Shown here piece by piece: positions 26,191 through 35,786 of a stretch of 64,000 nt of DNA. The number at the start of each line of letters is the position of its first letter. The first letter of the stretch is position 1. The notes beneath the pieces were generated by a model. The model was not told the DNA's origin. It worked only from the letters and a program-made list of their open reading frames with translations, and made no database searches. Origin of the DNA: Duganella sp. Leaf126 (lineage in GTDB: Bacteria; Pseudomonadota; Gammaproteobacteria; Burkholderiales; Burkholderiaceae_D); the NCBI RefSeq assembly GCF_001423125.1, contig NZ_LMNW01000012.1:626772-690771 (forward strand), in the 5' to 3' direction. The position numbers and the translations under genes were made by a program.

Positions 26191-28443
26191 TTACTGCTTC
26201 ACGCAGTCGACGAAGTAACCGCGCTTGCCGTCGACCTCGCGCTTGACCAGGCCGTGCACGTCGGTCTCGAAGCCGGGGAAGCGCTCGTTGAAGTCGCGCG
26301 CGAAGCGCAGGTAGTCGACGATGGTCTTGTTGAAGCGCTCGCCCGGGATCAGCAGCGGAATGCCCGGCGGGTAAGGCGTCAGCAGGATCGACGTGATGCG
26401 GCCTTCCAGGTCTTCGATCGCCACGCGCTCGATTTCGCGGTGCGCCATCTTGGCAAAGGCGTCCGACGGCTTCATGGCCGGGATCATGTCCGACAGGTAC
26501 ATCTCGGTGGTCAGGCGCGCCACGTCGTAAGCCTTGTAGAAATCGTGGATCTGCTGGCACAGGTCGCGCAGGCCCATCGATTCGTAGGTCGGATTGGCCG
26601 CCGCAAACTCGGGCAGGATGCGCCACATCGGCTGGTTCTTGTCGTAGTCGTCCTTGAACTGCTGGAGCGCCGTCAGCAGCGTGTTCCAGCGGCCCTTGGT
26701 AATGCCGATGGTGAACATGATGAAGAACGAGTACAGACCGCACTTCTCGACGATCACGCCGTGTTCGGCCAGGTACTTGGTGACGATCGACGCCGGGATG
26801 CCGGAATCGGCAAACTGGCCGTCCAGCGACAGGCCCGGGTTGACGATGGTGGCCTTGATCGGGTCGAGCATGTTGAAGTTGGGCGCCAGGTCGCCGAAGC
26901 CGTGCCAGTCGTCTTCCGCCTTGATCACCCAGTCTTCGCGCGAACCGATGCCTTCTTCGGCGAACTCCTGCGGGCCCCACACCTTGAACCACCAGTCCTT
27001 GCCCCATTCGGCATCGATCTTCTTCATGGCGCGGCGGAAGTCGAGCGCCTCGAGGATCGATTCCTCGACCAGCGCGGTGCCGCCCGGCGCTTCCATCATG
27101 GCGGCGGCGACATCGCACGAGGCGATGATCGAATACTGCGGCGAGGTGGACGTGTGCATCAGGTAGGCCTCGTTGAAGGCGTCGCGGTCCAGCTTGACCG
27201 ATTCCGACTCGCGCACCAGCACCTGCGACGCCTGCGACAGGCCGGCCAGCAGCTTGTGGGTCGACTGGGTCGAGAAGATCATCGATTCCTTGGCGCGCGG
27301 ACGGTCCTTGCCGATCGCGTGCATGTTCTTGTAGAAGTCGTGGAAGGTGGCGTGCGGCAGCCATGCTTCGTCGAAGTGCAGCGTGTCGATCTGGCCGTCG
27401 AGCAGCTCGCGCAGCGTCTCGACGTTGTACACCACGCCGTCGTAGGTCGATTGCGTGATGGTCAGGATGCGCGGCTTCTTGTTCACGGCTTCGCGCGCGA
27501 ACGGGTTGGCTTCGATCTTGCGGCGGATGCTCTCCATCGAGAACTCGGCCAGCGGGATCGGGCCGATGATGCCCAGGTGGTTACGGGTCGGCATCAGGAA
27601 CACGGGAATCGCACCGCACATGATGATCGAGTGCAGGATCGACTTGTGGCAGTTGCGGTCCACCACCACGATGTCGCCCGGCGCCACGGTCGAGTGCCAC
27701 ACCATCTTGTTCGAGGTCGAGGTGCCGTTGGTGACGAAATAGCAGTGGTCGGCGTTGAAGATGCGCGCGGCGTTGCGCTCGGACTTGGCGACGGGGCCGG
27801 TATGGTCGAGCAGCTGGCCCAGCTCCTCGACCGCGTTGCAGACGTCGGCGCGCAGCATGTTCTCGCCGAAGAACTGGTGGAACATCTGGCCGATCGGCGA
27901 CTTCAGGAACGCCACGCCGCCCGAGTGGCCGGGGCAGTGCCACGAGTACGAGCCGTCGTTGGCGTATTCGACTAGCGCGCGGAAGAATGGCGGCGCCAGG
28001 CCGTCGAGGTAGGACTTCGCTTCGCGGATGATGTGGCGCGCCACGAATTCCGGCGTATCCTCGAACATGTGGATGAAGCCGTGCAGTTCGCGCAGGATGT
28101 CGTTGGGGATGTGGCGCGAGGTGCGGGTTTCGCCGTACAGGTAGATCGGGATGTCGGCGTTTTTATGGCGGATCTCTTCGACAAACGCGCGCAGCGACTT
28201 GAGCGCGGCGTCGGTTTCCTCGGTGGAGCCGGCGCCGAATTCCTCGTCATCGATCGACAGCACGAAAGCGGACGCGCGCGACTGCTGCTGGGCGAACTGC
28301 GACAGGTCGCCGTAGCTGGTCACGCCCACCACTTCCATGCCTTCTTTTTCCATCGCATCGGCCAGGGCGCGAATGCCCAGGCCGGACGTGTTCTCGGAAC
28401 GGAAATCCTCGTCGATGATGACGATGGGGAAACGAAATTTCAT
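26191..28443 (-). CDS. PLP-dependent arginine/lysine/ornithine decarboxylase
   Basis: This 750-residue enzyme is of the bacterial Orn/Lys/Arg decarboxylase class (AdiA, LdcC and SpeC family; 710-756 residues). It makes a polyamine or diamine and consumes a proton. The order seen is: an N-terminal wing (IVIIDEDFRSENTSGLG); the PLP core with WHCPGHSGG, NGTSTSNKM, HFDEAW and the Schiff-base Lys in STQSTHKLLAG; and the C-terminal domain with TPYPPGIPLLIPGE. Start at 28443 because MKFRFPIV is typical and GGAGA precedes it. Substrate cannot be assigned by reading; beta-proteobacterial members are often called arginine or lysine decarboxylase. No antiporter gene is adjacent, which argues for a biosynthetic rather than acid-resistance role. 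Confidence 0.92.
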   Translation of the reverse strand: MKFRFPIVIIDEDFRSENTSGLGIRALADAMEKEGMEVVGVTSYGDLSQFAQQQSRASAFVLSIDDEEFGAGSTEETDAALKSLRAFVEEIRHKNADIPIYLYGETRTSRHIPNDILRELHGFIHMFEDTPEFVARHIIREAKSYLDGLAPPFFRALVEYANDGSYSWHCPGHSGGVAFLKSPIGQMFHQFFGENMLRADVCNAVEELGQLLDHTGPVAKSERNAARIFNADHCYFVTNGTSTSNKMVWHSTVAPGDIVVVDRNCHKSILHSIIMCGAIPVFLMPTRNHLGIIGPIPLAEFSMESIRRKIEANPFAREAVNKKPRILTITQSTYDGVVYNVETLRELLDGQIDTLHFDEAWLPHATFHDFYKNMHAIGKDRPRAKESMIFSTQSTHKLLAGLSQASQVLVRESESVKLDRDAFNEAYLMHTSTSPQYSIIASCDVAAAMMEAPGGTALVEESILEALDFRRAMKKIDAEWGKDWWFKVWGPQEFAEEGIGSREDWVIKAEDDWHGFGDLAPNFNMLDPIKATIVNPGLSLDGQFADSGIPASIVTKYLAEHGVIVEKCGLYSFFIMFTIGITKGRWNTLLTALQQFKDDYDKNQPMWRILPEFAAANPTYESMGLRDLCQQIHDFYKAYDVARLTTEMYLSDMIPAMKPSDAFAKMAHREIERVAIEDLEGRITSILLTPYPPGIPLLIPGERFNKTIVDYLRFARDFNERFPGFETDVHGLVKREVDGKRGYFVDCVKQ

Positions 28444-28679
28444 GCATGTCTCCAAAAAAGCAAGCCGCCCCGGTACTTGTGTGGAGGGCGGCCCAGGGCG
28501 CGACCGCTGCAGCACAGCGTCGCCAAAAAAATAAGAACGGGATTCTCGCAGAAATGCAGCCGCTGCGGGGAAAAAAGATCATAACCAAAACCGGCCGGAC
28601 CCGCGCAGAATGCCGCACCGGTGTGACCGCATTGTTACAGACGCTGCCTCATTATGAGGCAAAACCGCCGATGTCCCGT

Positions 28680-29165
28680 TCAACCGCGCCGGCGGTAGGT
28701 CACAAACGCATAGGGCAGGCCGGAGCTGGCCGATACATGGGCCTCGCGTGCGCATTCCTCCCAGGTGGCAGCGTCGATCGCCGGGAAAAAGGCGTCGCAG
28801 TCGTAGGTCTGGCCGATTTCGGTGACAACCAGGGTGGTCGCCAGCGCCATCGACTGGGCGTAGATCTCGGCGCCGCCGATCACGTAGCCGTCTGCGCCAT
28901 CGAGCAATGCCAGGGCAGCCGTCAGCGAACCGGCCGTCTCCACGCCGTCGTGGTGCCAGTCGGCGTTGCGGGTGACGACGATGTTGCGCCGATTGGGCAG
29001 CGGGCGGCCGATCGACTCGAACGTCTTGCGGCCCATGATGATCGGGTGGCCGGTGGTGAGCCGCTTGAAATGCGCGAGGTCCTCGGGCAGCTTCCACGGC
29101 AGCGTGTTGCGGATGCCGATGCCGCGCTGCTGGTCGGTGGCGACGATGATGACGAGATTGCTCAT
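28680..29165 (-). CDS. folA: Dihydrofolate reductase
   Basis: This 161-residue enzyme reduces dihydrofolate with NADPH to keep thymidylate synthesis running. The family residues are present: IVATDQQRGIGIRNTLPWKLPEDL, IIMGRKTFESIGRPLPNR, GGAEIYAQ and DCDAFFP. The ATG at 29165 was preferred over an in-frame TTG 15 bases upstream. GAAGAA lies at usual distance. It is 4 kb from thyA, its functional partner, on the same strand but not in one operon because a plus-strand peptidase gene lies between. Length and motifs are normal for a chromosomal trimethoprim-sensitive-type enzyme. Confidence 0.96.
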   Translation of the reverse strand: MSNLVIIVATDQQRGIGIRNTLPWKLPEDLAHFKRLTTGHPIIMGRKTFESIGRPLPNRRNIVVTRNADWHHDGVETAGSLTAALALLDGADGYVIGGAEIYAQSMALATTLVVTEIGQTYDCDAFFPAIDAATWEECAREAHVSASSGLPYAFVTYRRRG

Positions 29166-29446
29166 GGCGTTATTCTTCAATTAACTGGTTCGGTTGCACT
29201 GGCCGACATTATCGCGGAAATCCGCTTGACTATGCGGCTATCGGCACCAGATGCGCAGTGCCGGTGCGGCAAACCGCGCAGCGAGCCCGCAGTGTCGGTG
29301 CATCGGGTTGCCCGGCTGAGCGCCTCGCCCGACGAGATTGCCGATCTGCGTTACACTATGAAGCACGTGAAACCAGCATGTGAAATCCGGGGTAAAACCC
29401 TCCGACATCCGGCTTTCAGCCCAACGTAAAGCCCAACCGAGTACCT
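29166..29446. other. Divergent intergenic region folA / M16C peptidase
   Basis: These 281 bases lie between two divergent genes and must hold both promoters. No strong consensus -10/-35 pair stands out. TTGACT at 29226-29231 is the best -35-like hexamer for the plus strand, but no -10 follows at proper spacing. No coding frame with gene-like codon use, no RNA gene and no repeat was seen. Confidence 0.4.
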
Positions 29447-32338
29447 ATGACGACGACTTTTGAAAAAATCGGCAGCCGCGTGATCCCAGCGCTGCAAGCC
29501 ACCGTAGAAGAATACATCTCGCCGCGTACCGGTGCGCGCCATATCCACCTCGCCAGCGACCAGGCCGAAAAGGTATTCCTGGTGGCGTTTCCCACCGTGC
29601 CCGATGTCAGCGACGGCCGTGCCCACATCCTCGAGCACCTGTCGCTGTGCGGTTCGCAGCGCTACCCGGTGCGCGACCCGTTCTTTTCGATGCTGCGCCG
29701 TTCGACCGCTACGTTCATGAACGCGTTCACCTATGCCGACCGCACCGTCTACCCGTTCTCCAGCACCGACAGCAAGGATTTCTACAACCTGCTTGACGTC
29801 TATCTGGACGCCACCTTCTTCCCCAACCTCGACTACCTGAACTTCCTGCAGGAAGGCTGGCGCTATGTGCTCAAGGACGGCAAGCTCGGTTACCAGGGCG
29901 TGGTGTTCAACGAGATGAAGGGCGCGTTCAACGATCCGGTCCGCGCCCTGTACAGCGGCATCGAGCACACGCTGCTGGCCGGCACCACGTACGAAGTCGA
30001 GTCGGGCGGCGATCCGCTGGTGATTCCGGAACTGACGCACCAGATGCTCAAGGACTTCCACGCCAGCCATTACCATCCGTCGCAGGCCGTGTTCATGACC
30101 GCCGGCGACATCAGCGCCGTAGAGGTCCAGCAGCAGATCGAAGACAAGGTGCTGTCCAAGCTGCCGCCGGCGCCTGCCGCGCGCATGCTGCCGGAACTGG
30201 CCGCCACCTGGACCGCGCCGAAATCGAACGAGGTACGGATTCCGTCGCAAACGGCCAAGCCCGACGAGCACGGCGTGCAGATCACCTGGCTGATGGGCGA
30301 ATCGTCCGATATCGACACCTTCTACAACACCTATCTGCTGTCGTCCGGCCTGCTGGGCGACTCGTCGTCGCCGGTCATGAAGGCGATGGAATCGGCCGGT
30401 TACGGCCGCCCGTCCGCGCTCAATGGCCAGGACAACGGCCCGCGCCAGATGATTTTCCACCTCGGCATGGAAGGCCTGACCGAGCCGCAGATCGAGGAAG
30501 CGCGCGCCCGCATCTGGGCCGCGCTCGAGCGTGCGGCCGAGGAGGGCGTCCCGACCGAGTCGCTGCAGGCTGCGCTGCGGGACGTGCGGTACAGCCAGCG
30601 CGATACGGCATCGGGCCGCATGCCCAACGCCCTGTCGCGCCTGCTCAATGCGCTGCCGATCGCCATGCGCGACGGCGACGTCTTCCTCGCCTTCGACAAC
30701 GAGGCCCATCTGGCCAAGCTGGAACAGGCGATCGCCGATCCGGCGTGGTTCAAGGGGCTGGTACGCCAGCTGCTCGACAACCCGACCCGCCTGACCACGC
30801 GCGTGGTGCCGGACGCCGAATACTTCAAGAAGCGCGACGCCATCGAGGAAGCAGCGCTGGCGGAACGCAGCCGCGCGCTGACCGACGCCGAGCGCGACCG
30901 CATCGAGCAGGAGTCGGCACAGCTCGAGGCGCACCAGCAGCTGCCGTCGAATTCCGATGTGCTGCCCCGTATCCGCCCGTCCGACGTCAGCGCCGAACCG
31001 CGGCCGGCGTTGCCGATGCCCGCGCCGCTGGCCGACGCCGGCCACGCCATCGTGCTGCCGTTCGAGATCGCTTCCAATGGCCTGTCGTACGTGCGGGTGG
31101 GCTACGACGTGTCCGGCTTTGCGGCCGAGGACTGGCCGTGGCTGCGCCTGTGGGTGGACCTGGTCACCCAGCTCGGCGTGGGCGACATGGATTACGAACA
31201 GGCGGATGCCTGGCGCCAGCGCATGGCGCCGTCGTACGACCTCAATCTCGACGGCACCCAGCACCCGGGCGGCGACCTGAGCGTGGAACTGTGGTTCTCG
31301 GCCAGCGGCCTGCGCGAGGAGCACGCCAACATCGCCGAGCTGGTATCGCGCAGCCTGGCCGAAGCGCGCTTCGACGAGCACGAACGGCTGGCTTTCCTGA
31401 TCGACAGCCAGGTGCAGGATCGCATGAACGGCCTGGCGCAATCCGGCAACCGCTACGCCATGCTGACTGCTGCCGCGCCGTTGTCCGCGCTGCGCCGCTT
31501 CGAGGATATCGTCAGCGGCGCCGCCAGCCTGGCGTTCCAGGGCGAGTTGCTGGAACTGAGCAAGACGCCGGAAGGCCTGGCGCAGATTTCGGGCCGCCTT
31601 GATGCGCTGCACCGGCGCGTGATCGCCATCACGCCGACCGTGCTCGCAGCCGGCGCCGGCGACGATGGTGCGGCGCTGGGGCGCCTGCTCGCGCTGCCGG
31701 CCTCGCAGGCTGCCTTGCCGGCCGTGGCGCCGCGACTCGACGCCATTGCGCCGGAAAACGCCGGCCTGCACGCGGTCAGCCAGGTCAACCACTGCGTGGT
31801 GTCGTACCGCGCGCCGATGATGCAGGAAGACGGCGCCGCCGCGCTGGCGGTGGCCGCCGAACTGATGACCAACCAGCTGCTGCACGTGGCGCTGCGCGAG
31901 AAGGGCGGCGCCTACGGCGGCAACGCCGGCTACAACGGCGGCACCGGCACCTTCCTGATGGCGTCGTACCGCGACCCGCGCCTGGCCGACACCTACGCCG
32001 ATTTCGACAGCGCGATCGACGAGGTGCTCACCGGCGAGTTCTCGCAGGAGATGCTGGAAGAGGCGATCATCTGCGTGATCAAGGGCATGGACAAGCCCAA
32101 TGCGCCGTACGACCAGGTGCTGCATGCCTGGGCGCTCAAGCGCCGTGGCATCGACCAGGCGCTGCGCCAGCGCTTCCGCACCGAGGTGCTCACCTGCACC
32201 CTGGAGCAGATCCGCGCAGCCGTGCGCACCTGGCTCAAGGACGGCAAGCCTAGCCGCGCGGCGTTTGTCGGCGACGTCACCAAGGACGTCGCAGGGCTCA
32301 AGGTCGTGGACTTGCTGGGCCTGGCCAAACAGGCCTGA
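29447..32338 (+). CDS. M16C metallopeptidase, presequence protease (PreP/Cym1)-like
   Basis: This 963-residue zinc peptidase belongs to the M16C group. The inverted zinc motif HILEH is at 60-64, and the distal Glu lies in VVFNEMKGAFND near 165. The enzyme has two homologous halves joined by a linker; the second half contains the RxxxY-like KGGAYGGNAGY segment near 825-840. Length matches PreP/Cym1, which degrade free signal and targeting peptides in organelles. Bacterial homologues are presumed to degrade small peptides. No signal peptide is visible, so it is probably cytoplasmic. Start at 29447 with only a weak ribosome site. A bidirectional terminator follows. Confidence 0.93.
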   Translation: MTTTFEKIGSRVIPALQATVEEYISPRTGARHIHLASDQAEKVFLVAFPTVPDVSDGRAHILEHLSLCGSQRYPVRDPFFSMLRRSTATFMNAFTYADRTVYPFSSTDSKDFYNLLDVYLDATFFPNLDYLNFLQEGWRYVLKDGKLGYQGVVFNEMKGAFNDPVRALYSGIEHTLLAGTTYEVESGGDPLVIPELTHQMLKDFHASHYHPSQAVFMTAGDISAVEVQQQIEDKVLSKLPPAPAARMLPELAATWTAPKSNEVRIPSQTAKPDEHGVQITWLMGESSDIDTFYNTYLLSSGLLGDSSSPVMKAMESAGYGRPSALNGQDNGPRQMIFHLGMEGLTEPQIEEARARIWAALERAAEEGVPTESLQAALRDVRYSQRDTASGRMPNALSRLLNALPIAMRDGDVFLAFDNEAHLAKLEQAIADPAWFKGLVRQLLDNPTRLTTRVVPDAEYFKKRDAIEEAALAERSRALTDAERDRIEQESAQLEAHQQLPSNSDVLPRIRPSDVSAEPRPALPMPAPLADAGHAIVLPFEIASNGLSYVRVGYDVSGFAAEDWPWLRLWVDLVTQLGVGDMDYEQADAWRQRMAPSYDLNLDGTQHPGGDLSVELWFSASGLREEHANIAELVSRSLAEARFDEHERLAFLIDSQVQDRMNGLAQSGNRYAMLTAAAPLSALRRFEDIVSGAASLAFQGELLELSKTPEGLAQISGRLDALHRRVIAITPTVLAAGAGDDGAALGRLLALPASQAALPAVAPRLDAIAPENAGLHAVSQVNHCVVSYRAPMMQEDGAAALAVAAELMTNQLLHVALREKGGAYGGNAGYNGGTGTFLMASYRDPRLADTYADFDSAIDEVLTGEFSQEMLEEAIICVIKGMDKPNAPYDQVLHAWALKRRGIDQALRQRFRTEVLTCTLEQIRAAVRTWLKDGKPSRAAFVGDVTKDVAGLKVVDLLGLAKQA

Positions 32339-32355
32339 CAGGGAAGCGACATACC

Positions 32356-32385
32356 AAAAAGCCTGCGTTAATCGCAGGCTTTTTT
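32356..32385. terminator. Bidirectional intrinsic terminator
   Basis: A 7-bp stem GCCTGCG / CGCAGGC around a TTAAT loop has five A before it and six T after it. It therefore works on both strands, ending the M16C peptidase transcript (plus) and the thyA-hydrolase transcript (minus). The hydrolase stop codon touches its right edge. Confidence 0.88.
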
Positions 32386-33101
32386 CATGGTGCTGATAAT
32401 TTGCTGTAGAACTGGTGCAGCAGCGCGGCCAGCGGTGCCGGCGCCTCCAGCGGTATCATGTGGCCGGTCGGCTCCGCAATCAGCGCCAGGGTGGCATCGG
32501 GCAGTCGCGCGGCCATGGCACGCAGGTCCGCTACCGGCACCAGCTGGTCGCCTTCGGCGCCCACGATCAGCACCGGAAACGGCAGCGTGTGCAGCCGGTC
32601 CATGTAGTCGACGCGGTCGATGGTGGTGACGAACTGGGCCAGCAGCACTTCCTTGCCCAGATCGACGGCCATCTGTTCGATCGGACCGGTGATCGCCGTG
32701 TCGGTCACGTGATCGGGATGCAGCAGCTCGCGCAGGCGCTGGCGCGTCATGCCGGTATAAACGTTTTTTTCCAGGATGGTGACGATGCGCTGGCGCGCCG
32801 CGATCTCTGCCGGCGGCAAGCCCTTGCAGGAGTTGGCGATCAGCACCAGCGTCCCGATCCGTTCCGGATGGGCGACCGCGTATTCGACGGCCAGGTAGGC
32901 GCCCAGCGAAAAGCCGACCAGGTTGGTCTTCGATGCGCTGTGGCTGGCGATCAGTTCGTGCATCTGCGCGCGCGTGCGTGCCTGCGGCAGCGGCACGTGG
33001 TGCAGCGCGAAGTCGCCGAGCAGCGGCGCCACGCGTGCCCACATCCGCTCGTCGCACAGCGTGCCGGGGATCAGGTCGAGCCGCGTGGGCTGGTCTGTCA
33101 T
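32385..33101 (-). CDS. Alpha/beta-hydrolase family protein coupled to thyA
   Basis: This 238-residue alpha/beta hydrolase has nucleophile elbow VGFSLGA (near 80), candidate acid in GAEGDQLVP (near 187) and His in [10 protein letters not shown] (near 213). The compact size and [12 protein letters not shown] opening resemble the MenH/BioH-like subgroup. Substrate unknown. The ATG at 33101 overlaps the thyA stop (ATGA), so it is translated from the thyA message. It ends at the intrinsic terminator. A longer in-frame start upstream would lie inside thyA and was rejected. Confidence 0.87.
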   Translation of the reverse strand: MTDQPTRLDLIPGTLCDERMWARVAPLLGDFALHHVPLPQARTRAQMHELIASHSASKTNLVGFSLGAYLAVEYAVAHPERIGTLVLIANSCKGLPPAEIAARQRIVTILEKNVYTGMTRQRLRELLHPDHVTDTAITGPIEQMAVDLGKEVLLAQFVTTIDRVDYMDRLHTLPFPVLIVGAEGDQLVPVADLRAMAARLPDATLALIAEPTGHMIPLEAPAPLAALLHQFYSKLSAP

Positions 33102-34069
33102 ACCGCCATCGGCGCGGTGATCGGCGCGTGGTGCTGGTAGTTTTCGAGCGAGAAGTCGGACGGCTCGACCTGTTCCAGCCATTGCGGCTCGTACTTGCCG
33201 GTCTTGGCGAAATCGGGCACGCGGTCAGCGATGCGCAGGTGCGGCGCCGGGAACGGCGCACGCGTGAGCTGCTCCTTCACCATGTCCAGGTGGTTTTCAT
33301 AGATATGTGCGTCGCCGATGAAGTAGCTGAACCAGCGCGGGGTGTAGCCGGTCAGGCGCCCCACCAGGTGCATCAGCGCCGCGCCTTCGGCCAGGTTGAA
33401 CGGCGTGCCGAGACCGAGGTCGTTCGAGCGCACGTACAGGCACATCGACAGTTCGCGCGTGGTCGGATTCGGGATGAACTGGTACAGCAGGTGACATGCC
33501 GGCAGGGCCACTGCGTCCAGCACCGCTGGGTTCCAGCCATGGAACAGGATGCGGCGGCTGCCCGGATTGTTGACGATGGTATCGAGACACTCGCGCAGCT
33601 GATCGATCGATTTATGCAGCAGCACCTTGGTCTCGCCGTGGTCGTCGAACTGCGAGATCAGGCGGAAGCCCTTGCTCTGGGCATCGGCGATCTGTGCATG
33701 CTGGTCCATGCCGAGCAGCTTGAAGCCGGGCCACTGGCGCCACTGCACGCCGTACACGGGACCGAGATCGTCTTCGCCGAGGCGGTACGGGTTGGCCAGC
33801 CACTGCTGGTTTTCATTGGCGTTCTGGTCCCAGACCTTGCAGCCCAGCGCGCGGAACTCGGCCGCGTTGCGCGACGCGCGCATGAACGCGCACAGCTCGC
33901 CGATCACCGACTTGAACGCCAGGCGCTTGGTGGTCACGGCAGGGAAACCTTCACGCAAATCGAAGCGCATCATGGCGCCGGGCACGCTCAAGGTGCGGAT
34001 GCCGGTGCGGTTGTCCTGCCAGCTGCCGGTATCGAGGATGGTTTGGATCAGGTCCAGGTATTGCTTCAA
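33098..34069 (-). CDS. thyA: Thymidylate synthase ThyA (long form)
   Basis: This 323-residue enzyme methylates dUMP to dTMP using methylene-tetrahydrofolate. Catalytic Cys192 sits in [10 protein letters not shown], and the phosphate-binding and C-terminal elements ([21 protein letters not shown] and the end TAPMAV) are intact. E. coli ThyA has 264 residues with its Cys at 146. The extra 45-50 residues lie between about residue 75 and 155 (region with FKLLGMDQ and [11 protein letters not shown]), a form also known from some other bacteria. It overlaps the downstream hydrolase by 4 bases. It works with dcd and folA in this window. Confidence 0.96.
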   Translation of the reverse strand: MKQYLDLIQTILDTGSWQDNRTGIRTLSVPGAMMRFDLREGFPAVTTKRLAFKSVIGELCAFMRASRNAAEFRALGCKVWDQNANENQQWLANPYRLGEDDLGPVYGVQWRQWPGFKLLGMDQHAQIADAQSKGFRLISQFDDHGETKVLLHKSIDQLRECLDTIVNNPGSRRILFHGWNPAVLDAVALPACHLLYQFIPNPTTRELSMCLYVRSNDLGLGTPFNLAEGAALMHLVGRLTGYTPRWFSYFIGDAHIYENHLDMVKEQLTRAPFPAPHLRIADRVPDFAKTGKYEPQWLEQVEPSDFSLENYQHHAPITAPMAV

Positions 34070-34134
34070 TTAACTCTCCAACAGGGTGCTGCGATCCCGC
34101 GCCTGTCACGCGGGGCACAAAACCTGCCATTCTA

Positions 34135-35688
34135 TCAGGAGCGCGGACCCGACCTGGTTTTCCGATTGCCCGCCTGCGCCGTCACCTTGCCCGCGGCGCG
34201 CGCCAGCGATTTGGCGCCGCGGCCCGCGGTGACGACGATGGCGCCTTGCGGCGCGGCAGACCTGGCGGCCGACCGGGCGCCAGGTTTGGTCCCCGCCTGC
34301 GCGGGTGCAGACGGATGACGCGGCGCAGGCGTACCGCTGCCCGCTGCGGTCCTGGCGTTGGCGCCCGGGGCGCCAGCCTTGCCAGTCGAAGTGCTGACAG
34401 GTTTCTGCCCGCCAGCGGGCGAACCAGCAGGGGCGCGCGCCGCCTTGCCGCCCGCCGGTCCCGTGAACGGCCGCTTCTTCTTGCCCGGCGCCGCGGCCGC
34501 CGCCTTTTTCGCTGCCGCCGCAGCGGCTGCGGCAGGCGCCGTTTCCGGCACGCGGTGGTCGGCTTCGAAGCCCGGTTCCTCGAAGCGCGCGATGACCTGG
34601 CGCGTCAGCGTTTCGATCGCCTTGAGCATGTCCGCCTCGTCGGCGCACACCAGCGAGATTGCCTCGCCGTCGAGGCCCGCGCGACCGGTGCGGCCGATGC
34701 GGTGGATGTAGTCTTCAGCCACCGACGGCAGGTCGAAGTTGACCACCTGCGGCAGCGCCTCGATGTCGAGGCCGCGCGCGGCGACGTCGGTTGCCACGAG
34801 CAGCTGCACCTCGGCCTTCTTGAAGCGCGCCAGCGCCTTCAGGCGCGCCGGCTGGGTCTTGTCGCCGTGGATGGTATCGGCCGTGATGCCGTGCGCGTGC
34901 AGGGTCTTGACCAGCTGCTCGGCGCCCTTGCGGGTCTTGACGAAGACCAGCACCTGGCGCCAGCCGAACTTGTCGAGCAGGTGCAGCAGCAGTTCCGGCT
35001 TGCGCCGCTTGTCCGTCGGGATCAGCCACTGGCGCACCGTCCTGGCGCTCGCATTGCTCGTTTCCACCTGCACCGATACCGGATCCTTGAGCATGCCCCT
35101 GGTCAGCTGGCGGACCCGGTCGGAGAACGTGGCCGAGAACAGCAGGGTCTGGCGCTGACGGGGCAGCGCGGCCAGCAGGATGTCGAGATCGCGCTCGAAA
35201 CCGAGATCGAGCATGCGGTCCGCCTCGTCCAGCACCAGCGTTTGCAGCTGCGCGAAGCTCACCGCGCCCTGGTCGAGCAGATCGATCAGCCGGCCCGGCG
35301 TGGCCACCAGCACGTCCACGCCCTTGCGCAGCCGGGCAATCTGCGGCGCAATCGGCACGCCGCCGTAGGCCACGGCCGCGCGCAGCGGCAGCCTGGCGCC
35401 GTAGGTGCGGAAGCTCTCGAACACCTGTTCGGCCAGCTCGCGCGTGGGCGCCAGCACCAGGCAGCGTGCGGCGCCCGGGGCGTTTTCGCCTGCCAGCAGC
35501 AATTGCTGCAGGATGGGCAGGGCAAAGCCGGCGGTCTTGCCGGTGCCGGTCTGCGCGGCGGCCATCAGGTCGCGACCTGCCAGCACGGCAGGTATCGCCT
35601 GCTGCTGGACCGGCGTCGGCTGCCGGTAGCCCAGGGTATCGAGCGTCTGCAGGAGGGGGGCGATCAGGCCCAGTGCTTGGAAAGTCAT
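34135..35688 (-). CDS. rhlE: DEAD-box RNA helicase, RhlE type
   Basis: This 517-residue ATP-dependent RNA helicase has a Q-motif with YRQPTPVQQQAIP (21-33), motif I AQTGTGKT (45-52), PTRELA (81-86), TPGRL, DEAD (154-157) and SAT in the first RecA domain. ARGLDIE and HRIGRTGR are in the second. After about residue 375 comes a low-complexity Ala/Lys/Pro/Gly tail typical of RhlE-like enzymes, used for RNA or ribosome contact. A much longer open frame continues upstream to 36189. I placed the start at 35688, where MTFQALGL begins the Q-motif; the upstream part is a shadow of the aldolase gene. Confidence 0.93.
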   Translation of the reverse strand: MTFQALGLIAPLLQTLDTLGYRQPTPVQQQAIPAVLAGRDLMAAAQTGTGKTAGFALPILQQLLLAGENAPGAARCLVLAPTRELAEQVFESFRTYGARLPLRAAVAYGGVPIAPQIARLRKGVDVLVATPGRLIDLLDQGAVSFAQLQTLVLDEADRMLDLGFERDLDILLAALPRQRQTLLFSATFSDRVRQLTRGMLKDPVSVQVETSNASARTVRQWLIPTDKRRKPELLLHLLDKFGWRQVLVFVKTRKGAEQLVKTLHAHGITADTIHGDKTQPARLKALARFKKAEVQLLVATDVAARGLDIEALPQVVNFDLPSVAEDYIHRIGRTGRAGLDGEAISLVCADEADMLKAIETLTRQVIARFEEPGFEADHRVPETAPAAAAAAAAKKAAAAAPGKKKRPFTGPAGGKAARAPAGSPAGGQKPVSTSTGKAGAPGANARTAAGSGTPAPRHPSAPAQAGTKPGARSAARSAAPQGAIVVTAGRGAKSLARAAGKVTAQAGNRKTRSGPRS

Positions 35689-35786
35689 GATGTGTGCGGT
35701 GATATCGTTCAACAGCGCGCAGTGTAGCCGGTTCGCCTGCTTTGCGCGATAGCGAGATGCAGCGCCCGGGCTTGGGCTGCCGGCGT

